Shown here one piece after another: positions 1-5,805 of a stretch of DNA of 5,805 nucleotides. Origin of the DNA: Caldifarciminota bacterium. Its GTDB lineage: Bacteria; Hydrothermota; Tepidihabitantia; B3-TA06; JALVRC01. The notes beneath the pieces are model-generated. The model had not been told where the DNA came from, made no database searches, and saw only the letters and a list, made by a program, of their open reading frames with translations. The position numbers were made by a program, and so were the translations under genes. The stretch spans positions 1-5,805 of the forward strand of contig JALVRC010000062.1 in NCBI GenBank assembly GCA_027025255.1, given 5' to 3'. Every line of letters starts with the position of its first letter. Within the stretch, counting starts at the first letter, position 1.

Positions 1-1322
1 ATAATAAACTTGGCTCATTACTTTATAAGAGAGGATTGTATGATGAAGCTAAAAGATATTTTGATAAATCATTGGATATTTTAAAAGATTTTAATGACAG
101 TTATGATGAAATTTATGCCCTTTTAGGCAAATTGGAAGTGTTGCACTGTATAGGAAACTATAAGCAAGCAAAAGAACTTATAAACAGAGCTTTAAAACTT
201 GCAGAAACATATAACAATAAATTGTATATAGCTCGTTGTTTAAATAATCTTGGAATTGTTGAAAAAAAGGAAGGGAATTTCAATAAAGCACTTGATTTAT
301 ATAAAACTGCTTTGGAAATTGCAAGAAAGGAATCTTTTGATTGTCTTCGTGTTTCTATTTTAATCAATATAGGTAATATAAATTGTTTAACAGGAAATAT
401 CCCTGAGGGGAGAGAGTACTATAAAGAGGCAATTGCTGATGTAAAGGAACTGGGATTAAAGAGAAGATTGTCTCTTATTCTTAATAATCTTGGTAGAGCA
501 TATTTTTCAGAAAAGATGCTTGAAAAATCTGAGGAATTATATATGCAAAGCTTAGAAATAGCCAAAGAGATTGGTGAGTTTTGGATTCAGGGGTTGGTCT
601 TGGAAAATCTTGGAGAGATGTATGAAGAAAAAGGAGATTTTACAAAGGCAAGGAAGGTCTTATTAGAAAGTCTTGAGATAAATAGAAAGATAGGTAATAA
701 AAAAGGAATTGCTGATGGATTTATGTCTATTGGATATTTGATGGGAAAAGAAAAGAAGTATGATGATGCTTTGAAATTGTTTAACGACGCTCTTAAAATT
801 AGAAAAGAACTTGGAGATAAGAGAGGTATAGGTTTAACATTATCTGCAATAGGTATTGTTTTGAGTGAAAAGGAAGATTACAAGGAAGCATGCAAATATA
901 TTGAAGAGGGTTTGATGTTTATTCACGAGGTTGGTATTAAGTTAGATGAGATGGTGAATCTTTTAGAGCTTGCTCATATTTACGGTAATCTCATGAATCT
1001 GGACAAAATGAGAAATAATTTAAAGAAAGCCTCTGATTTAGTTGTTCAAATAGCTGATAGAGTTACCAAAGGAAGGTTTTTTGTGCTTGGTATTAAGTTT
1101 CTTATGTTGCAGAAAGAATTTTTTAAGGCTATGAAAATATTAGTTTTTATAAGAGATGAGTTTAAAAATGTTATTGAGTTTTATGATGATTTGAAAAAGA
1201 TTGAAAAGGAGTTGCTTAATAGTTTAAGAGCTAAAGACATTGTTAAGATAAACAGGGGAAAACGTCTGACAGTTAAGCAAGTAATTGATTTAATCTTGGG
1301 TATGAGCGAGGATCTGGAATAA
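1..1322 (+). CDS. Tetratricopeptide repeat (TPR) protein, 5'-truncated by the window
   Basis: This is the C-terminal 439 or so residues of a TPR protein ending at TAA 1320-1322. The frame is open from base 3, and the residues before the TTG at 36 (NKLGSLLYKRGLYDEA) are already the first helix of a TPR, so TTG 36 is not the start and the gene begins upstream. Ten repeats are visible, with the W-L-G-Y/A-type positions (NNLG, ENLG, SIGY, SAIG) and small residues at helix B. They are followed by a charged helical tail of about 60 residues without repeats. No signal peptide, membrane segment or catalytic motif is present in the visible part, so it is probably cytoplasmic. TPR arrays bind other proteins; in bacteria 40-residue arrays of this kind often follow a kinase, cyclase or regulator domain, and such a domain could lie upstream. 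No partner or pathway can be named. The gene is probably not in an operon with the next one, which has its own promoter. Confidence 0.93.
   Translation, partial: NKLGSLLYKRGLYDEAKRYFDKSLDILKDFNDSYDEIYALLGKLEVLHCIGNYKQAKELINRALKLAETYNNKLYIARCLNNLGIVEKKEGNFNKALDLYKTALEIARKESFDCLRVSILINIGNINCLTGNIPEGREYYKEAIADVKELGLKRRLSLILNNLGRAYFSEKMLEKSEELYMQSLEIAKEIGEFWIQGLVLENLGEMYEEKGDFTKARKVLLESLEINRKIGNKKGIADGFMSIGYLMGKEKKYDDALKLFNDALKIRKELGDKRGIGLTLSAIGIVLSEKEDYKEACKYIEEGLMFIHEVGIKLDEMVNLLELAHIYGNLMNLDKMRNNLKKASDLVVQIADRVTKGRFFVLGIKFLMLQKEFFKAMKILVFIRDEFKNVIEFYDDLKKIEKELLNSLRAKDIVKINRGKRLTVKQVIDLILGMSEDLE
6..1166 (+). repeat. Ten-unit TPR array in exact 40-residue register
   Basis: The helix-B small residue of each repeat falls at codons starting 48, 168, 288, 408, 528, 648, 768, 888, 1008 and 1128, exactly 120 bases apart. 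It is Ala in seven units, Gly at 408, Ser at 528 and Met at 1008. Typical unit cores are YDEAKRYFDKSLDI, FNKALDLYKTALEI, FTKARKVLLESLEI and YDDALKLFNDALKI. The 40-residue length, with a longer second helix (motifs such as LGDKRG), resembles the LGN/kinesin-light-chain style of TPR rather than the 34-residue classic. The last two units (near 1008 and 1128) are degenerate. DNA identity between units is low, so this is a protein repeat and not a recent DNA duplication. Confidence 0.9.
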
Positions 1323-1401
1323 TTCCCAAAAATATGCATGTTTGAAATGCCAAAAGGGTTATGTTATTTTATTAACGTGAAATAAATAACTACTTTATTA
1401 C
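1323..1401. other. Intergenic spacer, no gene; weak AT-rich inverted repeat
   Basis: This AT-rich spacer follows the TPR stop codon. The only structure I see is a 7-base inverted repeat, GTTATTT (1363-1369) and AAATAAC (1384-1390), separated by 14 bases. It sits just upstream of the -35 box, where an activator or repressor could bind. It is made almost wholly of A and T and may be chance. No GC-rich hairpin followed by a T run is present, so a Rho-independent terminator for the TPR gene is not evident. Confidence 0.25.
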
Positions 1402-1429
1402 TTGACAGAGCTTTAAAAATATATATATT
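1402..1429 (+). promoter_or_regulatory. Sigma-70-type promoter of the hdrA-like gene
   Basis: A perfect -35 hexamer TTGACA (1402-1407) is followed after 16 bases by TATATT (1424-1429), a five-of-six match to TATAAT. The region between is AT-rich. Transcription would start near 1436, giving a leader of only about 15 bases that consists of little more than the ribosome binding site. The alternating AT tract at 1420-1430 offers other -10 registers, so the exact start is uncertain. Confidence 0.6.
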
Positions 1430-1439
1430 TAATAAGTTT

Positions 1440-1446
1440 AAGGAGG
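1440..1446 (+). promoter_or_regulatory. Strong Shine-Dalgarno site fixing the start at ATG 1451
   Basis: AAGGAGG is complementary to the 3' end of bacterial 16S rRNA and ends four bases before ATG 1451. The dinucleotide-binding motif begins only ten codons after this ATG, as expected for an HdrA FAD domain that starts at its N-terminus. No other start is therefore plausible. Confidence 0.9.
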
Positions 1447-1450
1447 AAAG

Positions 1451-1897
1451 ATGAATAAAAAAGGTTCTTGTCTTGTAGTAGGTGGTGGTATAGCAGGAAC
1501 ACAGGCTGCTCTTGACCTTGCTGAATTTGGGATAAAAGTGTATCTCGTGGAGAAAGATTTTGCTATTGGTGGAACTATGGCAAAGCTTGATAAAACCTTT
1601 CCTACGAATGATTGTTCTATGTGTATACTTTCTCCAAAGCTCGTTGAAGCAGGAAGGCATAACAATATAGAACTTTTAAGTAATACTGAAGTGATATCTA
1701 TTGAAGGAGAGGCAGGAAATTTTAAGGTAAAGGTTAGAGAAAAAGCAAGATACGTTGATTTGGAAAAATGTAAAGGCTGTGGTGATTGTGCAGAGGTATG
1801 TACTGTCCCACTTTCTAACTACTATGAAGAGAATTTATCAGAAAGAAAAGCAATTTTTAGACTTTATGAGCAAGCTGTGCCTTCTGCTTTTGCTATT
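1451..1897 (+). other. HdrA module 1, N-terminal half (FAD motif and first [4Fe-4S] site)
   Basis: Residues 1-149 hold a Rossmann FAD motif (GGGIAGTQAALDLA, residues 11-24) with an acidic strand end (VEKD). The HdrA signature FPTNDCSMCILSPK follows, with C55 and C58. Next come the ferredoxin motif C107-K-G-C110-G-D-C113-A-E-V-C117 and the family stretch RKAIFRLYEQAVP (132-144). In ordinary HdrA a second CxxCxxCxxxC motif follows within about 20 residues; here the GltD-like insert starts instead. Where the usual ferredoxin sequence reads CP after the fourth cysteine, this one has CT-V-P. Confidence 0.88.
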
Positions 1898-4800
1898 ACA
1901 AAGATTTCTGAATCCCCGTGTAGAGCAGCCTGTCCTATACATGTGAATGCTCATGGATACATAGCACTTATAAGGAATAAAAAGTATAAGGAAGCTCTGG
2001 ATCTTGTAAGAGAAAAAAATCCTTTCCCTTTGATAACAGGTAGGATATGTACTCATCCGTGTGAAGATAACTGTACGAGATTGAGGTTTGATGGGCCAGT
2101 AGCAATTGATATGCTGAAAAGGTTTGTAGCGGATAGGGAATTTGGTAAAACAGGAGAGGTTCCTGTTCCTGAAGTAGAGGAAGAAAGAGAGGAATCTGTA
2201 GGAATAGTAGGTGCAGGTCCTGCAGGTTTAATGTGTGCATACAAATTGAGAGAAAAAGGTTATAGGGTTACTATATACGAATCTCAGTCTAAACCAGGTG
2301 GAACAATTTATTTTGGTATTCCTTCTTATAGATTACCGAGAGATATATTATTTAAGGAATTATCCATTGTAGAGAAGATGGGTGTAGAAATAAAATACAA
2401 TACAACAATAGGTAAAGATATTTCTTTTCCTGAATTGAGACAAAGGCATGATGCAGTTTTTATAGGTATAGGAGCCCTCAGATCAAAAAAGATGAAAATA
2501 GAAGGCGAAGAGCTTGAAGGCATTGTTGGTGCTCTTGAATTTTTAATGGATTTTAATCTTGGTAAGAAAGTTAACATAGGAGAAAAGGTTGTTGTAGTTG
2601 GTGGTGGTAATTCTGCTATGGATGCTGCAAGGACAGCTAAAAGACTTGGTAAAGACGTTACAATTTTGTATAGGAGAACTGAAAAGGAGATGCCTGCAAA
2701 TAGAGAGGAGATAGAGGAAGCAAAAGAGGAAGGCATTAAATTTATTCTTCTTGCAAATCCTTTAGAATTTGTGGGTAATGGGAAGGTAGAGAGAATAATA
2801 GCAATAAGAATGAAACTTGGAGAACCAGATGAATCAGGAAGAAGAAGACCTATACCAATAGAAGGTTCTGAATTTGAAATAGAAGCTGATACGGTTATTG
2901 AAGCCATATCCCAGCAGGTTGTCTCAGATGGTTTTGAAGAGTTCAATAAAACAAAGTGGGGAACATTTGAGGTTGACCCTGTTACATTTGAGACCAGTGT
3001 CAAGGGAGTTTTTGCTGGCGGTGATTGTATACTTGGACCTGCTACTTTCATTGAAGCGCTTTACTATGGAAAAGAGGGAGCAGTATCAATTGATAGATTT
3101 TTGAACAATAAGGATCTGTATGCTTCAAGAGAAAAGGGGCCATATGAGAATTTTGTTCATTATGATTTTGATGGGTTGGAGAGGATAAGGAGAACTACAC
3201 CTGAAATGTTATCTGTTAAAGAGAGGATGAATTTTAATGAAGTTGTAAAAGGGTTTTCAGAAGCTCAGGCTTTAAAAGAGGCTAATAGGTGTCTTAACTG
3301 TGTTGGGTGTAGTGAATGTATGGAATGTCTCAAAGCATGTGAACCAGAGGCTATTTTCCATGATATGGAGACCCATGAAAAGGAGATAGAGGTGGGTGCT
3401 GTTATTTTAAGTCCTGGTTTTGATGAATATGACCCAGCTCCTCTTGCTGAATATGGTTTTGGCAGGTATCCAAACGTTATAACAAGTATTCAATTTGAAA
3501 GAATTTTATCAGCTTCAGGACCAACTAAAGGTGAGCTTGTAAGACCTTCTGATAATAAACATATTAAGAAACTTGCTTTTATTCAGTGTGTTGGTTCAAG
3601 AAATGAAAAGATAGGAAAAGATTACTGCTCTTCGGTCTGCTGTATGTATGCAGTTAAAGAAGCAGTTATTGCTAAGGAACATTCTGCGGAAATTGAGCCA
3701 ACGATATTTTTTATGGATGTTCGTTCTTACGGAAAGGATTTTGATAAATATGTTGATAGAGCAGAAAACATAACAGGGATTAAAATTGTTAGATTTAGAA
3801 TCTCGAATATTAGAGAAGATGAAAATAAGAATCTTATTCTTGTCTATGAAAACGCTGGGGAACTTATAATAGAAAAGTATGATTTAGTTGTTCTTTCAGT
3901 TGGTCTGTCAGCTCCTGAGACTTATAAATCTTTATCTCATAGTTTTGGTATAAAGCTTAACAAATATCAATTTGCAGAAAGAAATGTTTTTTCTCCTGTT
4001 ACAACAGATAAGAAAGGGATTTTCGTTGCCGGAGCCTTTTCGTCTCCCAAAGATATTCCTGAAACTGTTGCAGAAGCAAGTGGGGCTGCATCTGAAGTTA
4101 TGACCTTACTTGCAAATGTAAAAGGCAGTGAAGTAGAGAAGAAAGAGTATCCACCTGAAAAAGATGTTAGAAATGAGCCTGCAAGGATAGGTGTGTTTAT
4201 CTGTCATTGTGGAAGGAATATAGGTGCTTATCTGGATGTAAAAGATGTTGTTGAATATGCAGGGACTTTACCAGGTGTTGTTTTTGCCGGAGATAATCTT
4301 TATACCTGTTCTCAGGATGCTCAGGAGAAGATGAAAGATATAATTAAAGAGCATAATATAAATAGAGTTGTTGTCGCTTCCTGTACTCCGAGAACTCACG
4401 AGCCTCTTTTCCAGCAAACTATAAGGGAAGCGGGTTTGAATAAATATCTTTTTGAGATGGCAAACATAAGGGACCAGGATTCCTGGGTTCATATGAATCT
4501 GTGGGAACTTGCAACAGAGAAAGCAAAGGACCTTGTAAGAATGTCTGTTTTTAAGGCTAAGTTCTTACAACCACTTGAAGAGTTCAACCTTCCTGTTAAT
4601 AAAAACGCTCTTGTTATAGGTGGAGGAATATCAGGTATGATTTCGGCTCTCCAGCTTGCAGATATAGGATATAAAACTTTTATAGTTGAAAAAAGTGATA
4701 AATTGGGTGGGAATGCAAATAAAATAAGGAATACGACAACAGGTCTTGACGCTAGAAATTATTTAAGTGATTTAGTTAAAAGAGTTGAATCTCATAGTAA

Positions 4801-5805
4801 TATAGAGGTTTACAAAAATGAAGACATAGAGTGGGTAGAAGGTTATGTTGGTAATTTCAAGACATATCTTAAGGGAGTTGAGGATCCGTTAGAACATGGT
4901 GTTGTAATAATTACAACAGGTGCAGAAGAATATAAACCTACAGAATACATGTATGGTAAGAATGAAAAGGTATTAACTCAGAAGGAACTTGAAGCCAATT
5001 TTGATAAGGTAAAAAGAGGTGATAGTATTGTTATGATTCAATGTGTTGGGTCAAGAAATGATGAGCATCCATGGTGTTCCAGAATTTGTTGTTCAAGAGC
5101 TGTAAGAAATGCAATTGATTTAGTTGAAAAGGGTGCAAATGTGTATGTTCTTTATAGAGATATTAGAACTTATGGAATGAGAGAGGAGTTATACAGTGAG
5201 GCAAGAAGAAAAGGTGTGGTTTTTATTAGATTTAATAAAGGAGAAGAACCAGAGGTCTATGAAGAAGATGGAAAGATAAAGATAGAGGTATTTGACCATA
5301 TTCTTTTGAATAAGGTTATTTTTGAACCTGATTATGTTGTACTGTCAAATGGAGTTGTCCCTGACAGAGAGAATAATGAAAAACTTGGAAAGTTGTATAA
5401 GATACCACTGAACGAGGATGGCTTTTTCCTTGAAGCACATATGAAATTAAGACCTGTTGATTTTGCTACAGAAGGCGTTTTTCTTGCTGGACTTGCCCAT
5501 TCTCCTAAATTTATAGATGAAGCAATTGTTCAGGCAAAGGCTACTGCGGCAAGGGCTGCTCTTATACTTTCAAAAGATTCTATAACAAGTTCAGGTATAG
5601 TTTCTCATGTTAACGAACTAAAATGTATTGGATGTGGGCTATGTGTTGATGTCTGTCCTTACAATGCTCTTTCTCTTATAGAGAAGAAAGTTCTTGGTAA
5701 GATGAAGACAGTGGCAGAGGTCAATGCTGTACTGTGTAAAGGATGTGGTTCCTGTACTGCTACATGCAGGCCCGGGGCAATAGATGTATATGGTTTTTCA
5801 AATAC
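1451..5805 (+). CDS. hdrA: HdrA-like iron-sulfur flavoprotein with internal GltD/NfnB-type NAD(P)H module (3'-truncated)
   Basis: This uninterrupted frame has 1451 codons and no stop before the window end. It belongs to the heterodisulfide reductase subunit A family, whose members carry FAD and [4Fe-4S] clusters and, in HdrABC, bifurcate electrons. Order of parts: FAD motif GGGIAG (11-16) and TNDCSMC (52-58); cluster motif C107/C110/C113/C117; inserted GltD-like reductase (about 150-612); cluster motif C620/C623/C626/C630; HdrA-specific site QCVGSR with C713, C726, C730, C731; FAD closing motif GIFVAG (856-861). A second HdrA module has CHCG (918-921), C953, C978, FAD motif GGGISG (1057-1062) and C1198, C1209, C1213, C1214. 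A ferredoxin has C1392/1395/1398/1402 and C1429/1432/1435/1439. No signal peptide or membrane segment is seen, so it is cytoplasmic. HdrA proteins usually end soon after the GF(S/T) motif, here GFSN at the window edge, so little is probably missing. The likely role is electron transfer between NAD(P)H, ferredoxin and a partner complex encoded outside the window; substrate and direction are unknown. Family assignment is firm; the bifurcating function is inferred. Confidence 0.95.
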   Translation, partial: MNKKGSCLVVGGGIAGTQAALDLAEFGIKVYLVEKDFAIGGTMAKLDKTFPTNDCSMCILSPKLVEAGRHNNIELLSNTEVISIEGEAGNFKVKVREKARYVDLEKCKGCGDCAEVCTVPLSNYYEENLSERKAIFRLYEQAVPSAFAITKISESPCRAACPIHVNAHGYIALIRNKKYKEALDLVREKNPFPLITGRICTHPCEDNCTRLRFDGPVAIDMLKRFVADREFGKTGEVPVPEVEEEREESVGIVGAGPAGLMCAYKLREKGYRVTIYESQSKPGGTIYFGIPSYRLPRDILFKELSIVEKMGVEIKYNTTIGKDISFPELRQRHDAVFIGIGALRSKKMKIEGEELEGIVGALEFLMDFNLGKKVNIGEKVVVVGGGNSAMDAARTAKRLGKDVTILYRRTEKEMPANREEIEEAKEEGIKFILLANPLEFVGNGKVERIIAIRMKLGEPDESGRRRPIPIEGSEFEIEADTVIEAISQQVVSDGFEEFNKTKWGTFEVDPVTFETSVKGVFAGGDCILGPATFIEALYYGKEGAVSIDRFLNNKDLYASREKGPYENFVHYDFDGLERIRRTTPEMLSVKERMNFNEVVKGFSEAQALKEANRCLNCVGCSECMECLKACEPEAIFHDMETHEKEIEVGAVILSPGFDEYDPAPLAEYGFGRYPNVITSIQFERILSASGPTKGELVRPSDNKHIKKLAFIQCVGSRNEKIGKDYCSSVCCMYAVKEAVIAKEHSAEIEPTIFFMDVRSYGKDFDKYVDRAENITGIKIVRFRISNIREDENKNLILVYENAGELIIEKYDLVVLSVGLSAPETYKSLSHSFGIKLNKYQFAERNVFSPVTTDKKGIFVAGAFSSPKDIPETVAEASGAASEVMTLLANVKGSEVEKKEYPPEKDVRNEPARIGVFICHCGRNIGAYLDVKDVVEYAGTLPGVVFAGDNLYTCSQDAQEKMKDIIKEHNINRVVVASCTPRTHEPLFQQTIREAGLNKYLFEMANIRDQDSWVHMNLWELATEKAKDLVRMSVFKAKFLQPLEEFNLPVNKNALVIGGGISGMISALQLADIGYKTFIVEKSDKLGGNANKIRNTTTGLDARNYLSDLVKRVESHSNIEVYKNEDIEWVEGYVGNFKTYLKGVEDPLEHGVVIITTGAEEYKPTEYMYGKNEKVLTQKELEANFDKVKRGDSIVMIQCVGSRNDEHPWCSRICCSRAVRNAIDLVEKGANVYVLYRDIRTYGMREELYSEARRKGVVFIRFNKGEEPEVYEEDGKIKIEVFDHILLNKVIFEPDYVVLSNGVVPDRENNEKLGKLYKIPLNEDGFFLEAHMKLRPVDFATEGVFLAGLAHSPKFIDEAIVQAKATAARAALILSKDSITSSGIVSHVNELKCIGCGLCVDVCPYNALSLIEKKVLGKMKTVAEVNAVLCKGCGSCTATCRPGAIDVYGFSN
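1898..3286 (+). other. Inserted GltD/NfnB-like NAD(P)H:FAD oxidoreductase domain
   Basis: Residues about 150-612 match the small subunit of glutamate synthase and its relatives (NfnB, SudA, PreT). An N-terminal cysteine domain comes first: C157-x3-C161-P and C200-x3-C204-x3-C208. Then come the FAD motif GAGPAG (254-259) with YES and PGG, the family motif GIPSYRLP (289-296), the NAD(P)H Rossmann motif GGGNSAMDAARTA (384-396) followed by YRRTEKEMPA (407-416), and the closing FAD motif GVFAGGD (519-525). YRR after the second Rossmann fold is typical of the NADPH-using members, so NADPH is the more likely nucleotide. The end of the domain, GFSEAQALKEANRCLNC, is itself a GltD-family signature and runs straight into the resumed HdrA ferredoxin. 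The reading frame is continuous at both junctions. Confidence 0.88.
3287..4180 (+). other. HdrA module 1, C-terminal half (second [4Fe-4S] site and CC-type cluster site)
   Basis: Residues about 613-910 resume HdrA exactly where it was broken. The cluster motif C620-x2-C623-x2-C626-x3-C630-EP is preceded by two extra cysteines (C614, C617). EVGAVILSPGFDEYDP, YGFGRYPNVIT, the SASGPTKG motif and QCVGSR follow in the usual HdrA order. C713, C726, C730 and C731 form a C-x12-C-x3-CC pattern, which matches the spacing of the unusual asymmetric [4Fe-4S] cluster next to the bifurcating FAD in the Methanothermococcus HdrA structure, as I recall it. MDVRSYGKDF and GIFVAGAFSSPKDIPETV complete the FAD-binding domain. 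Confidence 0.88.
4181..5605 (+). other. HdrA module 2 (CxC domain, FAD domain, CC-type cluster site)
   Basis: Residues about 911-1385 form a second HdrA unit. The N-terminal domain starts IGVFICHCGRNIG, with C918, C920, C953 and C978 (SCTPRTHEPLF), enough for one [4Fe-4S] cluster. FAD motif GGGISG (1057-1062), GNANKI and EHGVVIITTGAEEYKP follow. The QCVGSRND motif with C1198, C1209, C1213 and C1214 has a C-x10-C-x3-CC pattern, two residues shorter than in module 1. GVFLAGLAHSPKFIDEAI closes the FAD domain. Unlike module 1 there is no ferredoxin insertion inside the FAD domain. Confidence 0.87.
5606..5805 (+). other. C-terminal two-cluster ferredoxin domain (cut by window edge)
   Basis: Residues about 1386-1451 hold two [4Fe-4S] motifs: CIGCGLCVDVCP (C1392, C1395, C1398, C1402) and CKGCGSCTATCRP (C1429, C1432, C1435, C1439). 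They are 26 residues apart, as in the C-terminal ferredoxin of HdrA, which passes electrons between the FAD and partner subunits or free ferredoxin. The second motif has Arg between the last Cys and Pro. The domain is followed by GFSN, usually close to the C-terminus in this family. Confidence 0.9.

Noticed and set aside
36..38. TTG as the start codon of the TPR protein
   Set aside because: The frame is open to base 3, and the residues before it complete the first TPR helix. No ribosome binding site precedes it.
48..1128. 120-base periodicity as a CRISPR array or DNA satellite
   Set aside because: Units are not identical at the DNA level, there are no spacers, and the period is explained by 40-residue TPRs.
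1336..1350. Possible hairpin GCAT-loop-ATGC after the TPR stop as a terminator
   Set aside because: The stem has only four base pairs, a 7-base loop and no T run afterwards.
1381..1399. AATAAA/TTTATT hairpin in the spacer
   Set aside because: It is six A-T pairs only, in an AT-rich background, and no T tract follows; chance is the simplest explanation.
2326..3051. Minus-strand open frame of 241 codons
   Set aside because: It lies wholly within the GltD-like domain in the opposite direction. Its translation is rich in Ser, Pro and Leu and shows no family motif, so it is a shadow of the real gene.
1890..3300. Assembly chimera or frameshift joining gltD and hdrA
   Set aside because: There are no stops or frame changes at either junction. 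HdrA resumes at the exact point where it stopped, and codon use is uniform across the join.

Overview
The window holds two genes on the + strand, both cut by the window edges, separated by a 128-base intergenic stretch with a good promoter and a strong ribosome binding site. Base composition is low in GC (roughly 30-40 % in sampled lines). Arginine is written almost only as AGA/AGG, and ATA is common for isoleucine, a pattern often seen in thermophiles. A Shine-Dalgarno site and a TTGACA-type promoter point to a bacterium. The very large heterodisulfide-reductase-like flavoprotein points to a strict anaerobe. I cannot name the taxon.

Bases 1-1322 are the 3' part of a gene for a tetratricopeptide repeat (TPR) protein. 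Ten helical repeats follow each other at exactly 40 residues, with no insertion or deletion. The frame is open at base 3, so the true start and any N-terminal domain lie upstream. Nothing visible assigns it a partner or pathway.

Bases 1323-1450 contain no gene. A TTGACA/TATATT promoter (1402-1429) and an AAGGAGG site (1440-1446) indicate that the second gene is transcribed on its own, from a very short leader. I see no convincing terminator after the TPR gene.

Bases 1451-5805 are one uninterrupted frame of 1451 codons with no stop: a giant HdrA-family iron-sulfur flavoprotein. The architecture is nested. The first HdrA module is interrupted between its two ferredoxin-type cysteine motifs by a nearly complete GltD/NfnB-like NAD(P)H:FAD oxidoreductase of about 460 residues. 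The HdrA module then resumes and finishes. A second HdrA module follows, with its own N-terminal CxC domain, FAD site and CC-type cluster site, and then a two-cluster ferredoxin that reaches the window edge. The chain therefore carries three FAD-type dinucleotide-binding motifs, one NAD(P)H-type motif and cysteine sets for roughly eight or nine iron-sulfur clusters.

The main idea is that this protein combines an NAD(P)H input or output module with a doubled HdrA core, the subunit that performs flavin-based electron bifurcation in HdrABC complexes. It would then be a single-chain electron-bifurcating or -confurcating hub. The architecture is read directly from the sequence; the bifurcating role is inference. 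The likely partners (HdrB/HdrC, MvhD, a hydrogenase, formate dehydrogenase or ferredoxin) would be downstream of the window.
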